Origin: Acidobacteriota bacterium
GTDB taxonomy: Bacteria > Acidobacteriota > Terriglobia > Terriglobales > Acidobacteriaceae
NCBI GenBank assembly: GCA_021813745.1
Contig: JAKAJO010000021.1
Location: 1-49,501 of the forward strand
Length of the DNA: 49,501 bases
Reading direction: 5' to 3'
The notes below the pieces were generated by a model. That model did not search any database. It worked only from the letters and a program-made list of their open reading frames with translations, and had not been told where the DNA came from. Position numbers and translations under genes: made by a program. Shown piece by piece: positions 34,152-42,564 of the stretch (within the stretch, counting starts at the first letter, position 1; each line of letters opens with the position of its first letter).

Positions 34152-35493
34152 GCGACGGCAAAGCGTGCAACCACGTTCGGTGATGCGCCGAACATGGTTG
34201 CATTGTCTTCTTCTTGCCCTGCCTGCGATCCTTTTTGCTGTCCTTCTCGCGGTTCAAAATCATTTAGTGCCGCTGGCACTGGTTCTACTTGCGGTAAGCC
34301 TTGGCCTCTATCTTTTGCTCGTTGCCCTGTCGCTTCTCGATACTCTGACGCGCCCTCTTCAGACGCTCACCAACGTCGTGTCCTCACTTCGCGAGGCGGA
34401 TTATTCCTTTCGGGCGCGCGGGGCACGCTCGGGCGATGCCCTTGGTGAACTCGCGGCGGAAATCAATACCCTTGCCAATATCCTGCAACGGCAGCGCATG
34501 GAGTCACTGGAGGCGACCGCCTTACTTTCCCGCATACTTGAGGTGATGCACGCGCCACTGTTCGCATTTGATCGAGGAATGGTGTTACGCCTTGTGAATC
34601 ACGCCGGCGCGCAACTGCTGGAGATGCCGTCAGGGAGATGTTATGGCCGCACGGCACACGAATTGCATCTGGACGGTTTGCTGAGCGCTCCGGATCAGAG
34701 CATCCAGTCCTTTGGTTTGAGCCCGAGGCGCTGGTTGCTTCGTAAGGCCGAATTCCGGCAGGATGGCGCCCCGCATACGCTCCTTCTGCTTGCCGACGTG
34801 AGTCAGCCGCTGCAGGAAGAGGAAAAGTCTGCGTGGCAGCGACTGGTACGCGTCCTGGGACACGAGATTTCAAATTCTCTTGCTCCCATCAAGTCCATTG
34901 CGGGCAGCTTGCTTGGGCGTGTCGATCGACTTTCCGATGATGAGGTCACACAGCGCGACTTCTCGCGAGGACTTGCAGTGATTGAAGCCCGAGCAGACTC
35001 ACTCCATCGTTTCGTGCAGTCGTATAGGGTGCTGGCCCAGCTGCCGGTGCCTCATCGAAAGCCGCTGGCCATCGAGACCCTGGTTGAGCGTGTGGCTCTG
35101 CTTGAGCGCCGGGTTCCAGTCGAGCTGGAGGTAGGGCCCCCGGTCACGCTGCTGGCGGACCAGGACCAGCTTGAGCAATTGCTGATCAATCTGATCGCGA
35201 ATGCAGCGGAAGCATCCCTCAGCGCCGGAGCCTTGCCAATTCATATGAGCTGGCAACTGGAAGGCGACGATGTCGTGATACAGATCCGGGATCACGGACC
35301 GGGTGTTTCCAATGTAGAGAACCTGTTTGTGCCCTTCTACACAACGAAGCCGCAAGGCAGTGGGATTGGTCTGGCGCTGGCTCAGCAGATTGCGCGCGCG
35401 CACGGCGGCGAAGTCCAGCTGGCAAATTGCGCCGAGAGCCCGGGAGCATTTGCCTCCGTTCGACTTCCACTGCAGATCTCAAAGAGATCCTGA
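34141..35493 (+). CDS. NtrY-like sensor histidine kinase
   Basis: A membrane histidine kinase of 450 residues and the partner of the preceding regulator (11-base overlap). Two hydrophobic helices (about 20-36 and 40-62, LVPLALVLLAVSLGLYLLLVALSLL in pieces) have almost no periplasmic loop, so it senses a membrane or cytoplasmic signal. A HAMP-like segment follows at about 65-120, then a PAS-like domain (about 130-235), the H-box VLGHEISNSLAPIKS, and HATPase boxes LIANAAEAS, IRDHGPGV and FYTTKPQGSGIGLALA. Start at ATG 34141 after GGAGAAG; ATG 34183 is possible. Confidence 0.93.
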   Translation: MAYERRQSVQPRSVMRRTWLHCLLLALPAILFAVLLAVQNHLVPLALVLLAVSLGLYLLLVALSLLDTLTRPLQTLTNVVSSLREADYSFRARGARSGDALGELAAEINTLANILQRQRMESLEATALLSRILEVMHAPLFAFDRGMVLRLVNHAGAQLLEMPSGRCYGRTAHELHLDGLLSAPDQSIQSFGLSPRRWLLRKAEFRQDGAPHTLLLLADVSQPLQEEEKSAWQRLVRVLGHEISNSLAPIKSIAGSLLGRVDRLSDDEVTQRDFSRGLAVIEARADSLHRFVQSYRVLAQLPVPHRKPLAIETLVERVALLERRVPVELEVGPPVTLLADQDQLEQLLINLIANAAEASLSAGALPIHMSWQLEGDDVVIQIRDHGPGVSNVENLFVPFYTTKPQGSGIGLALAQQIARAHGGEVQLANCAESPGAFASVRLPLQISKRS

Positions 35494-35563
35494 CCCGCGG
35501 CGTAGAAATGGGAGGTTGCATGATATTTATCGGCGGCTCTGTGCGTGAGCTTTGACGGAGTGG

Positions 35564-35593
35564 TTGTTAGCCATCGATGGTGGCGCGTATACT
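35564..35593 (+). promoter_or_regulatory. Likely promoter of the GH2 gene
   Basis: TTGTTA (35564-35569), 18-base spacer, TATACT (35588-35593). It lies in the 170-bp gap after the kinase gene and about 70 bp ahead of the GH2 start. Confidence 0.5.
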
Positions 35594-35663
35594 TCGTGCG
35601 ATTCGCGACCCGGCATTCAGAAGTGTGCGGATGGATCAGGGATGCCGGGACACAGGAGCCAAG

Positions 35664-38642
35664 ATGAAAACATTTTCACGCCGCGACCTTCTCAAATCCT
35701 CTCTGCTGGCCCCTGCTGCCGTTGCGGCACAGGGCATCAGCCCGATACATACCGCTACGAACCCGGTTTTGGGTGAGGTGGCTGGACCCCTGAGTACCGG
35801 CGACTCTCCGGTTAGCTCTGTGCAGGGCGCAGGCCGTGAGCGCCTACTGCTCGATTTCGGCTGGCGCTTTCATTTCGGTAACGCCTGTGATCCGAGCAAG
35901 GACTTCGGGTATGGAAGTGAGTCGCAAGGAAATTTTCAGAAGACAGGAAATTTCATGGCGGCGGGAAGTGTCGCCTTCGACGACACGGATTGGCGCAGTA
36001 TCAACCTGCCGCATGACTGGGCCGTCGAATTACCTTTTGTGAATGACCGTGAGCTGCAAAGCAAAGGATTCCATCCACTCGGACGAAAGTACCCGGAGAC
36101 GAGTGTGGGATGGTATCGCCGGATATTCGATCTGCCTGCGGAGGATGCGGGCAAGCGAATCACAATTGAATTTGATGGTGCCTACCGGGATGCGCTCGTG
36201 GTTTTCAACGGCTTCTATATAGGGACACACAGCGGTGGTTACGACCCTTTCAGCTTCGATGTTTCCGACTTTACCTATCCGGGGCATCCGAATGTCTTGC
36301 TGGTTCGGATGGATGCGACGGAGAGCGACGGATGGTTCTACGAGGGGGCTGGGATCTACCGGCATGTTTGGCTGGTCAAGACGAACAGCGTGCACGTAAA
36401 GAAGTGGGGTACGTTTGTTCGCTCCGAATTGAAGGGGACTCAGGCGACTCTCTCAATTCTGACTGAGGTGAGTAACGATGGAAATGACGCGCGTCGTACG
36501 CGCGTTGTTTCGACGGTCATCGACCCGGCGGGCAAGGAGGTTGGAAAGGACGTTTCGTCTGCCGCTTCGATTCAAGGGAGTGACGGGCAGGACTTTCACC
36601 AGCAGATCACGGTGGATCATGCACAGCTCTGGTCACTTGAGCAGCGGAATCTTTACAAGCTCGTCAGCGAAGTGCAGGTTGACGGCGAAACGGTTGACCG
36701 CTATGAAACTCCCTTTGGCCTCCGGTCAGTCGCTTTCGATGCTTCGCGCGGCTTCTTGCTGAATGGCGAGCCGGTGAAGCTGAAGGGTACATGTAACCAC
36801 CAGGATCACGCAGGCCTTGGGGTTGCGTTGCCAGATGCTGTGCAGGGCTACCGTGTGAAAAAACTCCAGGAGATGGGGTGCAACTCAATTCGTACTTCCC
36901 ATAATCCCCCGACGCCTGAACTGCTGGATGCCTGCGACCGGATGGGCATGCTGGTGTTTGATGAGACGCGCATGATGTCGTCGAACCCCGAAGGGCTAAG
37001 CCAGTTCCAAGATCTTGTAAGGCGCGATCGCAACCATCCAAGTGTGTTCATGTGGTCGATGGGCAATGAAGAGGGGCAGGCAAACACGCAAAAAGGAGTG
37101 CTGATCCTGACGGCGATGAAGGAGGTTGCAACCCGCAATGATGGCTCCCGGCCAGTTTCCATTGCACCGACGGGCGCGATTGGCACAGGTGGACTGGCGG
37201 TATGCGATGTGGCCGGCTACAACTATATGGATCCGCAGGCGGAGGCATTTCACAAGGCGCATCCCGAAAAGCCGGTGATGGGAACAGAAACCGTGAGTGC
37301 GGTAGGTACCCGCGGCATTTACATCACAGATGCAAGCAAGGGATTTGTGAGTTCGTATGATCCCTATACCACCACGGGTCGAGCGTCAGCCGAGGGGTGG
37401 TGGAGCTTTTGTGATGCCCGGCCGTGGCTCTCCGGTGGCTTTGTGTGGACTGGATTTGACTATCGTGGCGAGCCGTCGCCGAATGGATGGCCTAATATCA
37501 GCTCGCAGTACGGCATTATCGACACGTGTGGTTTTCCGAAGGATTCTTTTTTCTATTACAAGGCGTGGTGGACCCGTGAGCCAGTCCTGCATGTTTTTCC
37601 CCATTGGAATTGGCCAGGCATGGAAGGCAAGGAGATTGCGGTTTGGGTGTACTCCAACCTGGACAACGTTGAGCTCTTCCACAATGGCAAGAGTCTCGGT
37701 GTCAAGGAGGTGAAAAAAGACTCACATGTAGCCTGGAATGTCGCATATTCTCCGGGCACGATTGAAGCCAAAGGCTCCAGGAATGGAAAGCAGGTGATGA
37801 CGGCCAAGCGGGAGACAACCGGCCCCGCAGCGAAATTGAAATTACAGGTGGATCGCAACTCAGTGGCGGCCGATGGCGAGGACGTAGCGATGTTTTCCGC
37901 AGCGGTGCAAGATGCGCAAGGTCGAACCGTGCCCATTACGGATCAGGAGGTCACATTTCGCGTGACAGGTGCGGGCCAACTGATTGGGGTGGGCAACGGC
38001 GATCCGACCGATCAGCAGTCGGATAAGGGAAATGTAAGAAAGGCATTTTCTGGCTGCTGCATGGCTCTTGTGCAGGCGGGAAAGGAAGCGGGAGAGATAG
38101 TGGTTGAGGCAACGTCGCCGGGATTGAGTTCTGCCAAGGTGACCATCCGTGCGGAGTCCGTGCAACTGCGCCCACAGATTGCTGTTTGGAAGCGTGAGGT
38201 TCCGCAGGGGCCCGGCATTACTGGACTTTGGCGACCAGTGCCCGCGCCGGAAGGAGGGAATGCGGATCTCATTGCGAGGATTCTGGGCGGCAACTCGGTT
38301 TTTACCCTCCGGCAGGATGGAGCCAAACTGGCCGGCACGGTGGAAGGAAGTGGCGGCTTCTTTGGCGGCGATGACGTGCCGGTTCCGATTGTCGATGGGT
38401 CGATCGAAGGTAATCATGTGGCCTTCAAGTCCGGGATCAATTCCTATGTCGGAGAAGTGAAGGATGACCGGATTGAACTCCAGCGCACAGTGACGATTCC
38501 ATGGCATACGCCAAAGCCCGTGAAAGAAGATCCAAACAGGCCTGCCATTGGTCCTGCACCAGACGGATCGGATCCGTCGATTGATCCCTCGTGGCATGTG
38601 CCATCGAGCCTCCCCGTGGTCCTGAAACGAGCGGAGAACTGA
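35664..38642 (+). CDS. Tat-exported glycoside hydrolase family 2 enzyme (beta-galactosidase-like)
   Basis: 992 residues. The N-terminus FSRRDLLKSS followed by an Ala-rich hydrophobic stretch is a twin-arginine signal. GH2 sugar-binding domain (about 60-235), immunoglobulin-like domain (about 240-350) and TIM barrel (from RGFLLNGEPVKLKGTCNHQDH). Acid/base Glu is in MWSMGNEEG and nucleophile Glu in PVMGTETVS; RTSHNPP and WTGFDYRGEP are also family motifs. A DUF4982-like region and Ig-like domain follow, then a C-terminal ~130-residue beta-rich extension (SVFTLRQDGAKLAGTVEG) not typical of GH2. ATG 35664 follows CAGGAG; the longer frame would bury the Tat motif. Exact substrate is unclear. Confidence 0.92.
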   Translation: MKTFSRRDLLKSSLLAPAAVAAQGISPIHTATNPVLGEVAGPLSTGDSPVSSVQGAGRERLLLDFGWRFHFGNACDPSKDFGYGSESQGNFQKTGNFMAAGSVAFDDTDWRSINLPHDWAVELPFVNDRELQSKGFHPLGRKYPETSVGWYRRIFDLPAEDAGKRITIEFDGAYRDALVVFNGFYIGTHSGGYDPFSFDVSDFTYPGHPNVLLVRMDATESDGWFYEGAGIYRHVWLVKTNSVHVKKWGTFVRSELKGTQATLSILTEVSNDGNDARRTRVVSTVIDPAGKEVGKDVSSAASIQGSDGQDFHQQITVDHAQLWSLEQRNLYKLVSEVQVDGETVDRYETPFGLRSVAFDASRGFLLNGEPVKLKGTCNHQDHAGLGVALPDAVQGYRVKKLQEMGCNSIRTSHNPPTPELLDACDRMGMLVFDETRMMSSNPEGLSQFQDLVRRDRNHPSVFMWSMGNEEGQANTQKGVLILTAMKEVATRNDGSRPVSIAPTGAIGTGGLAVCDVAGYNYMDPQAEAFHKAHPEKPVMGTETVSAVGTRGIYITDASKGFVSSYDPYTTTGRASAEGWWSFCDARPWLSGGFVWTGFDYRGEPSPNGWPNISSQYGIIDTCGFPKDSFFYYKAWWTREPVLHVFPHWNWPGMEGKEIAVWVYSNLDNVELFHNGKSLGVKEVKKDSHVAWNVAYSPGTIEAKGSRNGKQVMTAKRETTGPAAKLKLQVDRNSVAADGEDVAMFSAAVQDAQGRTVPITDQEVTFRVTGAGQLIGVGNGDPTDQQSDKGNVRKAFSGCCMALVQAGKEAGEIVVEATSPGLSSAKVTIRAESVQLRPQIAVWKREVPQGPGITGLWRPVPAPEGGNADLIARILGGNSVFTLRQDGAKLAGTVEGSGGFFGGDDVPVPIVDGSIEGNHVAFKSGINSYVGEVKDDRIELQRTVTIPWHTPKPVKEDPNRPAIGPAPDGSDPSIDPSWHVPSSLPVVLKRAEN

Positions 38643-38749
38643 GTGACTCCAAGTACAGGGGCAATGGGCCGTCCGATAGCAATTGGGAGGCCCACTTTGC
38701 CGTTTGAGAGTGTGCCGAAGGGATCCCGGACGGGCTGATTCGTTAGCGG

Positions 38750-39388
38750 CTAACGTCCGGTGGTGCTCAGCGGAGCTAGATGTTTGGTGTTCTGGTAAGT
38801 GTACGTAATGCGGTGGATGACGGTGATGGTCGAGAGGATGGCCAAAACCCATAGCACCGGCGCCATGACGCCCCAGTGATTGAACAACGCGCCGAGCAGG
38901 ATGAGGACGATGCGTTCGGGGCGCTCCATGAAGCCAACCTTGCATTGGCCGATGAGGGCCTCAGCGCGGGCGCGGGTGTAGCTGACCATCAGCGAAGTGA
39001 CCATCACGAATGCGACGAGAACGACGTAGCGGAAGCGATTGATGCGGCCGTAGTAGACAAGGAGGCCGAAAAAGAGCACTACGTCCGAGTAGCGGTCGAT
39101 GACAGAATCGAAGAAGGATCCGAAGACAGTGACCTGGTTGTTGCGCCGCGCGACCCGACCGTCAACCATGTCGAATATGCCTGCACCAAAGATGACCATG
39201 CCGGCATAAAAGAACATGCGACCGGCGTTCGATGCATTTGCGTGGCCGAAAAGGAATGCGGCGGCGATATTGATGACCAGCCCAATGAAGGTCAGGAAAT
39301 TGGGGGAGATGCGGGTGAGTGCCAGGCCGTGCACAATACGGTCAAGAAGCCAGCCGCAACCGCGGCCGAACGCGCTGGTCCAGGTCAT
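38750..39388 (-). CDS. CDP-alcohol phosphatidyltransferase family protein
   Basis: A 212-residue integral membrane enzyme of phospholipid head-group synthesis. The full active-site signature D-x2-DG-x2-AR-x8-G-x3-D-x3-D is present at about residues 73-96 (DMVDGRVARRN, then FGSFFDSVIDR). Five or six membrane helices are predicted by eye. PgsA-like or a phosphatidylinositol-phosphate synthase-like activity are both possible; the ALTRISPNFLTFIGL start resembles PgsA/PIPS. It is 32 bases downstream of greA on the same strand, likely co-transcribed. Confidence 0.9.
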   Translation of the reverse strand: MTWTSAFGRGCGWLLDRIVHGLALTRISPNFLTFIGLVINIAAAFLFGHANASNAGRMFFYAGMVIFGAGIFDMVDGRVARRNNQVTVFGSFFDSVIDRYSDVVLFFGLLVYYGRINRFRYVVLVAFVMVTSLMVSYTRARAEALIGQCKVGFMERPERIVLILLGALFNHWGVMAPVLWVLAILSTITVIHRITYTYQNTKHLAPLSTTGR

Positions 39389-39420
39389 TCCAATCGTCCT
39401 AAATGCTGCAATACGGCGTG

Positions 39421-39918
39421 CTACTCCGTGCCGGTGCTTTCTTCTTCCTCAGCCTCGTCATGAATCGTGGTGAGCTTGAGGATCTCGAGTTCACGTTTGC
39501 CATTGGGGGTGATGATGGTGGCAACGTCGCCAACACGTTTGCCCACGAGTCCTCGACCGATGGGCGACGTGGTGGAAATGAGTCCTTTGGTGACATCGGA
39601 TTCTTCGCTGGTCACTAGGCGATAGACGATTTCCTCATCTTTTGTCGCGTCGAAGACCACGACGGTAGAACCAAATCCGGCCTTGTCCTTGGGAATGTTC
39701 GCCAGGTTCACCAGAGAAAGCTCTGCCATTCTCTTTTTCAGCTGGCCCAGGCGCGCGTTCACGAAGTCCTGGCGCTGCTTCGCCATGTGATACTCGGCGT
39801 TTTCCGAGAGGTCGCCCAGAGCGACGGCCTTTTTTATTTCTGCCGGTAGTTCATGAGCGAGCTCGTGCTCAAGGAGTTGGATCTCTTTGAGAAGCTGTTT
39901 CTTGATATGCTCGGGCAT
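39421..39918 (-). CDS. greA: Transcription elongation factor GreA
   Basis: Stimulates cleavage of backtracked RNA in RNA polymerase. The 165 residues comprise an N-terminal coiled coil (about 1-78) with the acidic tip and loop GDLSENAEYHMAKQRQ, and a C-terminal FKBP-like domain (STVVVFDATKDEEIVYRLV, ISTTSPIGRGLVGKRVGD). The acidic tail DEAEEEES is a small extension. It could be GreB by size, but the N-terminal loop favours GreA. Confidence 0.93.
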   Translation of the reverse strand: MPEHIKKQLLKEIQLLEHELAHELPAEIKKAVALGDLSENAEYHMAKQRQDFVNARLGQLKKRMAELSLVNLANIPKDKAGFGSTVVVFDATKDEEIVYRLVTSEESDVTKGLISTTSPIGRGLVGKRVGDVATIITPNGKRELEILKLTTIHDEAEEEESTGTE

Positions 39919-39982
39919 TCAACATCCGTGGAGCGGATCGCCACCAGGCTCAACCGCGAAAGATCGACGAGCTAACCCTCCC

Positions 39983-39988
39983 ATTATA
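39983..39988 (-). promoter_or_regulatory. -10 element upstream of greA
   Basis: Perfect TATAAT on the minus strand, about 65 bp ahead of the greA ATG. No good -35 is seen; the spacer region is occupied by the hairpin at 39995-40011. Confidence 0.4.
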
Positions 39989-39994
39989 CGCGTT

Positions 39995-40011
39995 GGCCGG
40001 AAGTGCCGGCC
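39995..40011 (-). repeat. GC-rich hairpin between ruvX and greA
   Basis: GGCCGG, 5-base loop, CCGGCC. It lies 8 bases after the ruvX stop and directly ahead of the greA -10. It lacks a U-run, so it may be a weak terminator or processing signal. Confidence 0.5.
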
Positions 40012-40019
40012 CGATTGAT

Positions 40020-40508
40020 CTAATCCCGGTCTGGCTCCAGGGGAGCTGAAGCAGAATCGCTGCGGTGATGGTCGATAAAAGACTGTAGAATCAGCGTCGC
40101 AGCCACCTGGTCAATCACCTTGCGATGTTCCTGGCGGGCATGTCCAGCGGCATACAGAATCTGGTGAGCCTCGTGAGTGGTAAGGCGTTCATCCCAGAGG
40201 TGGATTGGGAGGCCTGTGAGAGCGCCGAGTTCGGCGGCAAAGGCTCGGACTCTTTGCGCGCGGAGGCTTTCGGCCCCGGACATGTGGCGTGGGTCGCCGA
40301 CAACAATCGCCCCCACTGCATAGCGTCTGCCCAGTCGAGCGATCGAACGGAGGATTTCACGGGGACTAGGCCGGGGCCGGCGATCAAGATTGAGTGTCAT
40401 CACGGGTTGGGCAGTCCAGCCGAGCTCGTCTGAGACAGCAACGCCAATCCGTCGTGTTCCAACGTCGAGCGCCAGGATGCGAGGCTGAGGAATCGGGTGC
40501 AGGAGCAT
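40020..40508 (-). CDS. ruvX: YqgF/RuvX Holliday-junction resolvase-like nuclease
   Basis: A 162-residue RNase H-fold nuclease implicated in pre-16S rRNA 5' end maturation. Motifs: ILALDVGTRRIGVAVSDELG at the N-terminus (first catalytic Asp), AIVVGDPRHMSG in the middle, WDERLTTHEAHQIL (Glu) and KVIDQVAATLILQSFID (last Asp). It is divergent from mltG; in many bacteria yqgF and mltG are also close. The ATG lies in the loop of a perfect 7-bp hairpin (GCAGGAG-TATG-CTCCTGC) whose 5' arm is the only Shine-Dalgarno-like sequence. Confidence 0.93.
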   Translation of the reverse strand: MLLHPIPQPRILALDVGTRRIGVAVSDELGWTAQPVMTLNLDRRPRPSPREILRSIARLGRRYAVGAIVVGDPRHMSGAESLRAQRVRAFAAELGALTGLPIHLWDERLTTHEAHQILYAAGHARQEHRKVIDQVAATLILQSFIDHHRSDSASAPLEPDRD

Positions 40509-40516
40509 ACTCCTGC
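40499..40516 (-). promoter_or_regulatory. Hairpin enclosing the ruvX start codon
   Basis: GCAGGAGTATGCTCCTGC: a perfect 7-bp stem with the ATG in its four-base loop and the GGAG in its 5' arm. In-frame upstream codons reach a stop without another start, so initiation here appears to require opening of this structure. Confidence 0.55.
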
Positions 40517-40554
40517 TGTCAGCTTAAACGGGCGAAGCTGTCTTGCTTGGAAAT

Positions 40555-40585
40555 TACCCCGCTAAAATAGAGGATGGCGGGGGTA
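40555..40585 (+). promoter_or_regulatory. Possible mltG promoter inside an inverted repeat
   Basis: TAAAAT (40563-40568) is a good -10, with no clear -35. It sits in the loop of TACCCCGC...GCGGGGGTA (8 pairs with one bulged G). Distance to the mltG start is about 54 bp. Confidence 0.35.
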
Positions 40586-40621
40586 GCCCTGCATCCAATG
40601 TGAAGAGGATTGCGGCAGAGG

Positions 40622-41656
40622 ATGATTGGGCGGAAGCGCAAGACAAGAAAGAGAATGAGGCCCTCAGGGATCGCGCTGCTACTGCTCCTTGCCGTTGTGG
40701 CCTTTGGCGTGTACTCAGCATGGTTACTTTGGGCCCCATATGGCCCTTCGGTTGAGACGTTTGTCGAAATTGCGCCCGGAACTTCAGCACGGGCCATTGG
40801 AGAGCAGCTGGAGTCGGCCGGGGTGGTGCGGAGTCGAATTGCCTTTGATTTGCTCCGTTGGTGGAAGGGCGGCAGGCTTCTGGCAGGGGAGTATCGATTT
40901 GATCATCCTGCGCTGCCGGGGGAGATTTACGCGCGGATCGCCCGCGGCGATGTGTATACGAGGACGGTGACCGTGCCCGAAGGTTCAACCATCTTTGACA
41001 TCGCTGCCCGATTGGAACAAGCGGGCTTTGGATCCAGGCAGGCGTTTCTGCAGGGGCAGGCGAAACAGACGCATCTCGTGGCGGATCTGGATCCAGGCGC
41101 GAAGAGCTTGGAAGGCTATCTGTTTCCGGACACCTATCGATTTCCGCGCAAGGCAAGTGCTGCCGAGATTTGTGCTGCGATGGTGCGACGATTCCGGCAG
41201 GAAGCAGCACGAATCGGCCTGAAGGAGAATGTGCACGAAGTGGTGACTTTGGCCTCACTGGTGGAGCGCGAAACAGCGGTCAATGCCGATCGCCCACTGG
41301 TGGCCAGTGTCTTTGAAAACCGGCTGGCGCACCATATGCCGCTGATGACAGATCCTGCGGTCATCTATGGCCTGGAGTTGGAAGGACAATGGCGCGGGGT
41401 CATTTATGAGAGTGACCTGAAGCGTGACACCCCCTACAACACCTATCTGCACACTGGGCTTCCGCCGGGCCCCATCGCCAATCCGGGTCTGGCTTCATTG
41501 CGCGCCGCAATGGCTCCGGCACACTCGGATTACCTATATTTTGTAGCCCAGGGCGCCGACCCGCAGGGGCACTCATCCTTTTCGTCGACGCTTGAACAGC
41601 ACGCCCGCGATGTGGCCGCCTACCGCACGGCGAAGCGGAAAGCGGGTGCGCGATGA
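40622..41656 (+). CDS. mltG: Endolytic murein transglycosylase
   Basis: Inner-membrane lytic transglycosylase that cuts nascent peptidoglycan strands and so limits glycan length. 344 residues: a basic N-terminus, one membrane helix (about 15-37), a LysM-like subdomain (about 45-120), then the YceG catalytic domain with EGYLFPDTYRF, the catalytic Glu in TLASLVERETA (about residue 215), and TYLHTGLPPGPIANPG. ATG 40622 was chosen; TTG 40610 and ATG 40652 are alternatives that do not change the domains. Its stop overlaps the lipoprotein start (ATGA). Confidence 0.93.
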   Translation: MIGRKRKTRKRMRPSGIALLLLLAVVAFGVYSAWLLWAPYGPSVETFVEIAPGTSARAIGEQLESAGVVRSRIAFDLLRWWKGGRLLAGEYRFDHPALPGEIYARIARGDVYTRTVTVPEGSTIFDIAARLEQAGFGSRQAFLQGQAKQTHLVADLDPGAKSLEGYLFPDTYRFPRKASAAEICAAMVRRFRQEAARIGLKENVHEVVTLASLVERETAVNADRPLVASVFENRLAHHMPLMTDPAVIYGLELEGQWRGVIYESDLKRDTPYNTYLHTGLPPGPIANPGLASLRAAMAPAHSDYLYFVAQGADPQGHSSFSSTLEQHARDVAAYRTAKRKAGAR

Positions 41657-42543
41657 AGAATACGTGGAGGGGCTTGCGCACTCTGGGGATTCTGGCACCG
41701 CTTTTGATGCTTTCTGGTTGTCTGTTCACGACCCGCAAGCTACCCGTTCCGAAGGCTCCTGCCATGGTGCAGACCGTGACACCGGACCAACTGGTGCAGC
41801 GTATGAATGAACGGTGGGATCAGATGGAAACGCTGAACGCCACAGTTGAGATCCAGGCGAGCGTCCTGAATAGCAGGGAGGGCGTTGCCAAAGACTACAC
41901 GAGCTTTCGTGGACACATCCTGATGCGGAAGCCCGGAATGTTGCGCGTGCTCGGCCAGGTGCCGGTGATCGGAATGACCATGTTTGACATGGCCAGCAAC
42001 GGCAAGACTTTCAGTCTATACATTCCTTCACGAAAGAAGGTAGTGGAAGGATCCAACCAACTGAAGAGGAAGTCAGTACACCAGGTTGAGAATCTACGGC
42101 CAGGCTTTTTCTTTGATGCGATGATGGTGCGTGGCCTGGAGCCCGACGATCTCTACTCTGTAACGGCCGACGCAGACACCATGGTGGATGCAAGCAAGAA
42201 GCATCTGTTGATAGTGCCCGAGTACGTTCTGAGCATCATGCGGCGCCAGCCAGGTCGGCATGAACTTACCCCAGTGCGCGTCGTGACCTTTCATCGGGAT
42301 GATCTGATGCCTTACAAGCAGGATCTCTATGACGCAGATGGAAATCTTGAAACTGAGGTGATCTATGCGCGGTACGCGGACTTTGGTTCCGGCAAGTATC
42401 CCTCCGTCGTCACGATTCGCCGTCCCATGGAGGAATACCAGGCTGTCCTCCATGTCGAGAAAGTCGTGGAGAACATGCCACTCACCGACGAGCAGTTCCA
42501 CATCAAGGTGCCTGAAGGCACGGATCTGCAAAAGCTCGAATAG
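41653..42543 (+). CDS. Outer-membrane lipoprotein of the LolA/LolB-like fold (putative)
   Basis: A 296-residue lipoprotein: signal peptide with lipobox LMLSGC (Cys23). The mature part begins with a Pro-rich linker, then a helix (TPDQLVQRMNERWDQMETLNATVEI) leading into a long beta-rich domain, the pattern of LolA/LolB/DUF4292-type lipid-binding proteins. It is translationally coupled to mltG, which suggests an envelope role; precise function unknown. Confidence 0.78.
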   Translation: MKNTWRGLRTLGILAPLLMLSGCLFTTRKLPVPKAPAMVQTVTPDQLVQRMNERWDQMETLNATVEIQASVLNSREGVAKDYTSFRGHILMRKPGMLRVLGQVPVIGMTMFDMASNGKTFSLYIPSRKKVVEGSNQLKRKSVHQVENLRPGFFFDAMMVRGLEPDDLYSVTADADTMVDASKKHLLIVPEYVLSIMRRQPGRHELTPVRVVTFHRDDLMPYKQDLYDADGNLETEVIYARYADFGSGKYPSVVTIRRPMEEYQAVLHVEKVVENMPLTDEQFHIKVPEGTDLQKLE

Positions 42544-42564
42544 ACACCTCAGTCTTTCGAAAGG

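Noticed and set aside
37860..38945. 361-residue minus-strand frame opposite the GH2 gene end
   Set aside because: Antisense to the GH2 extension; His/Arg-rich, no domain.
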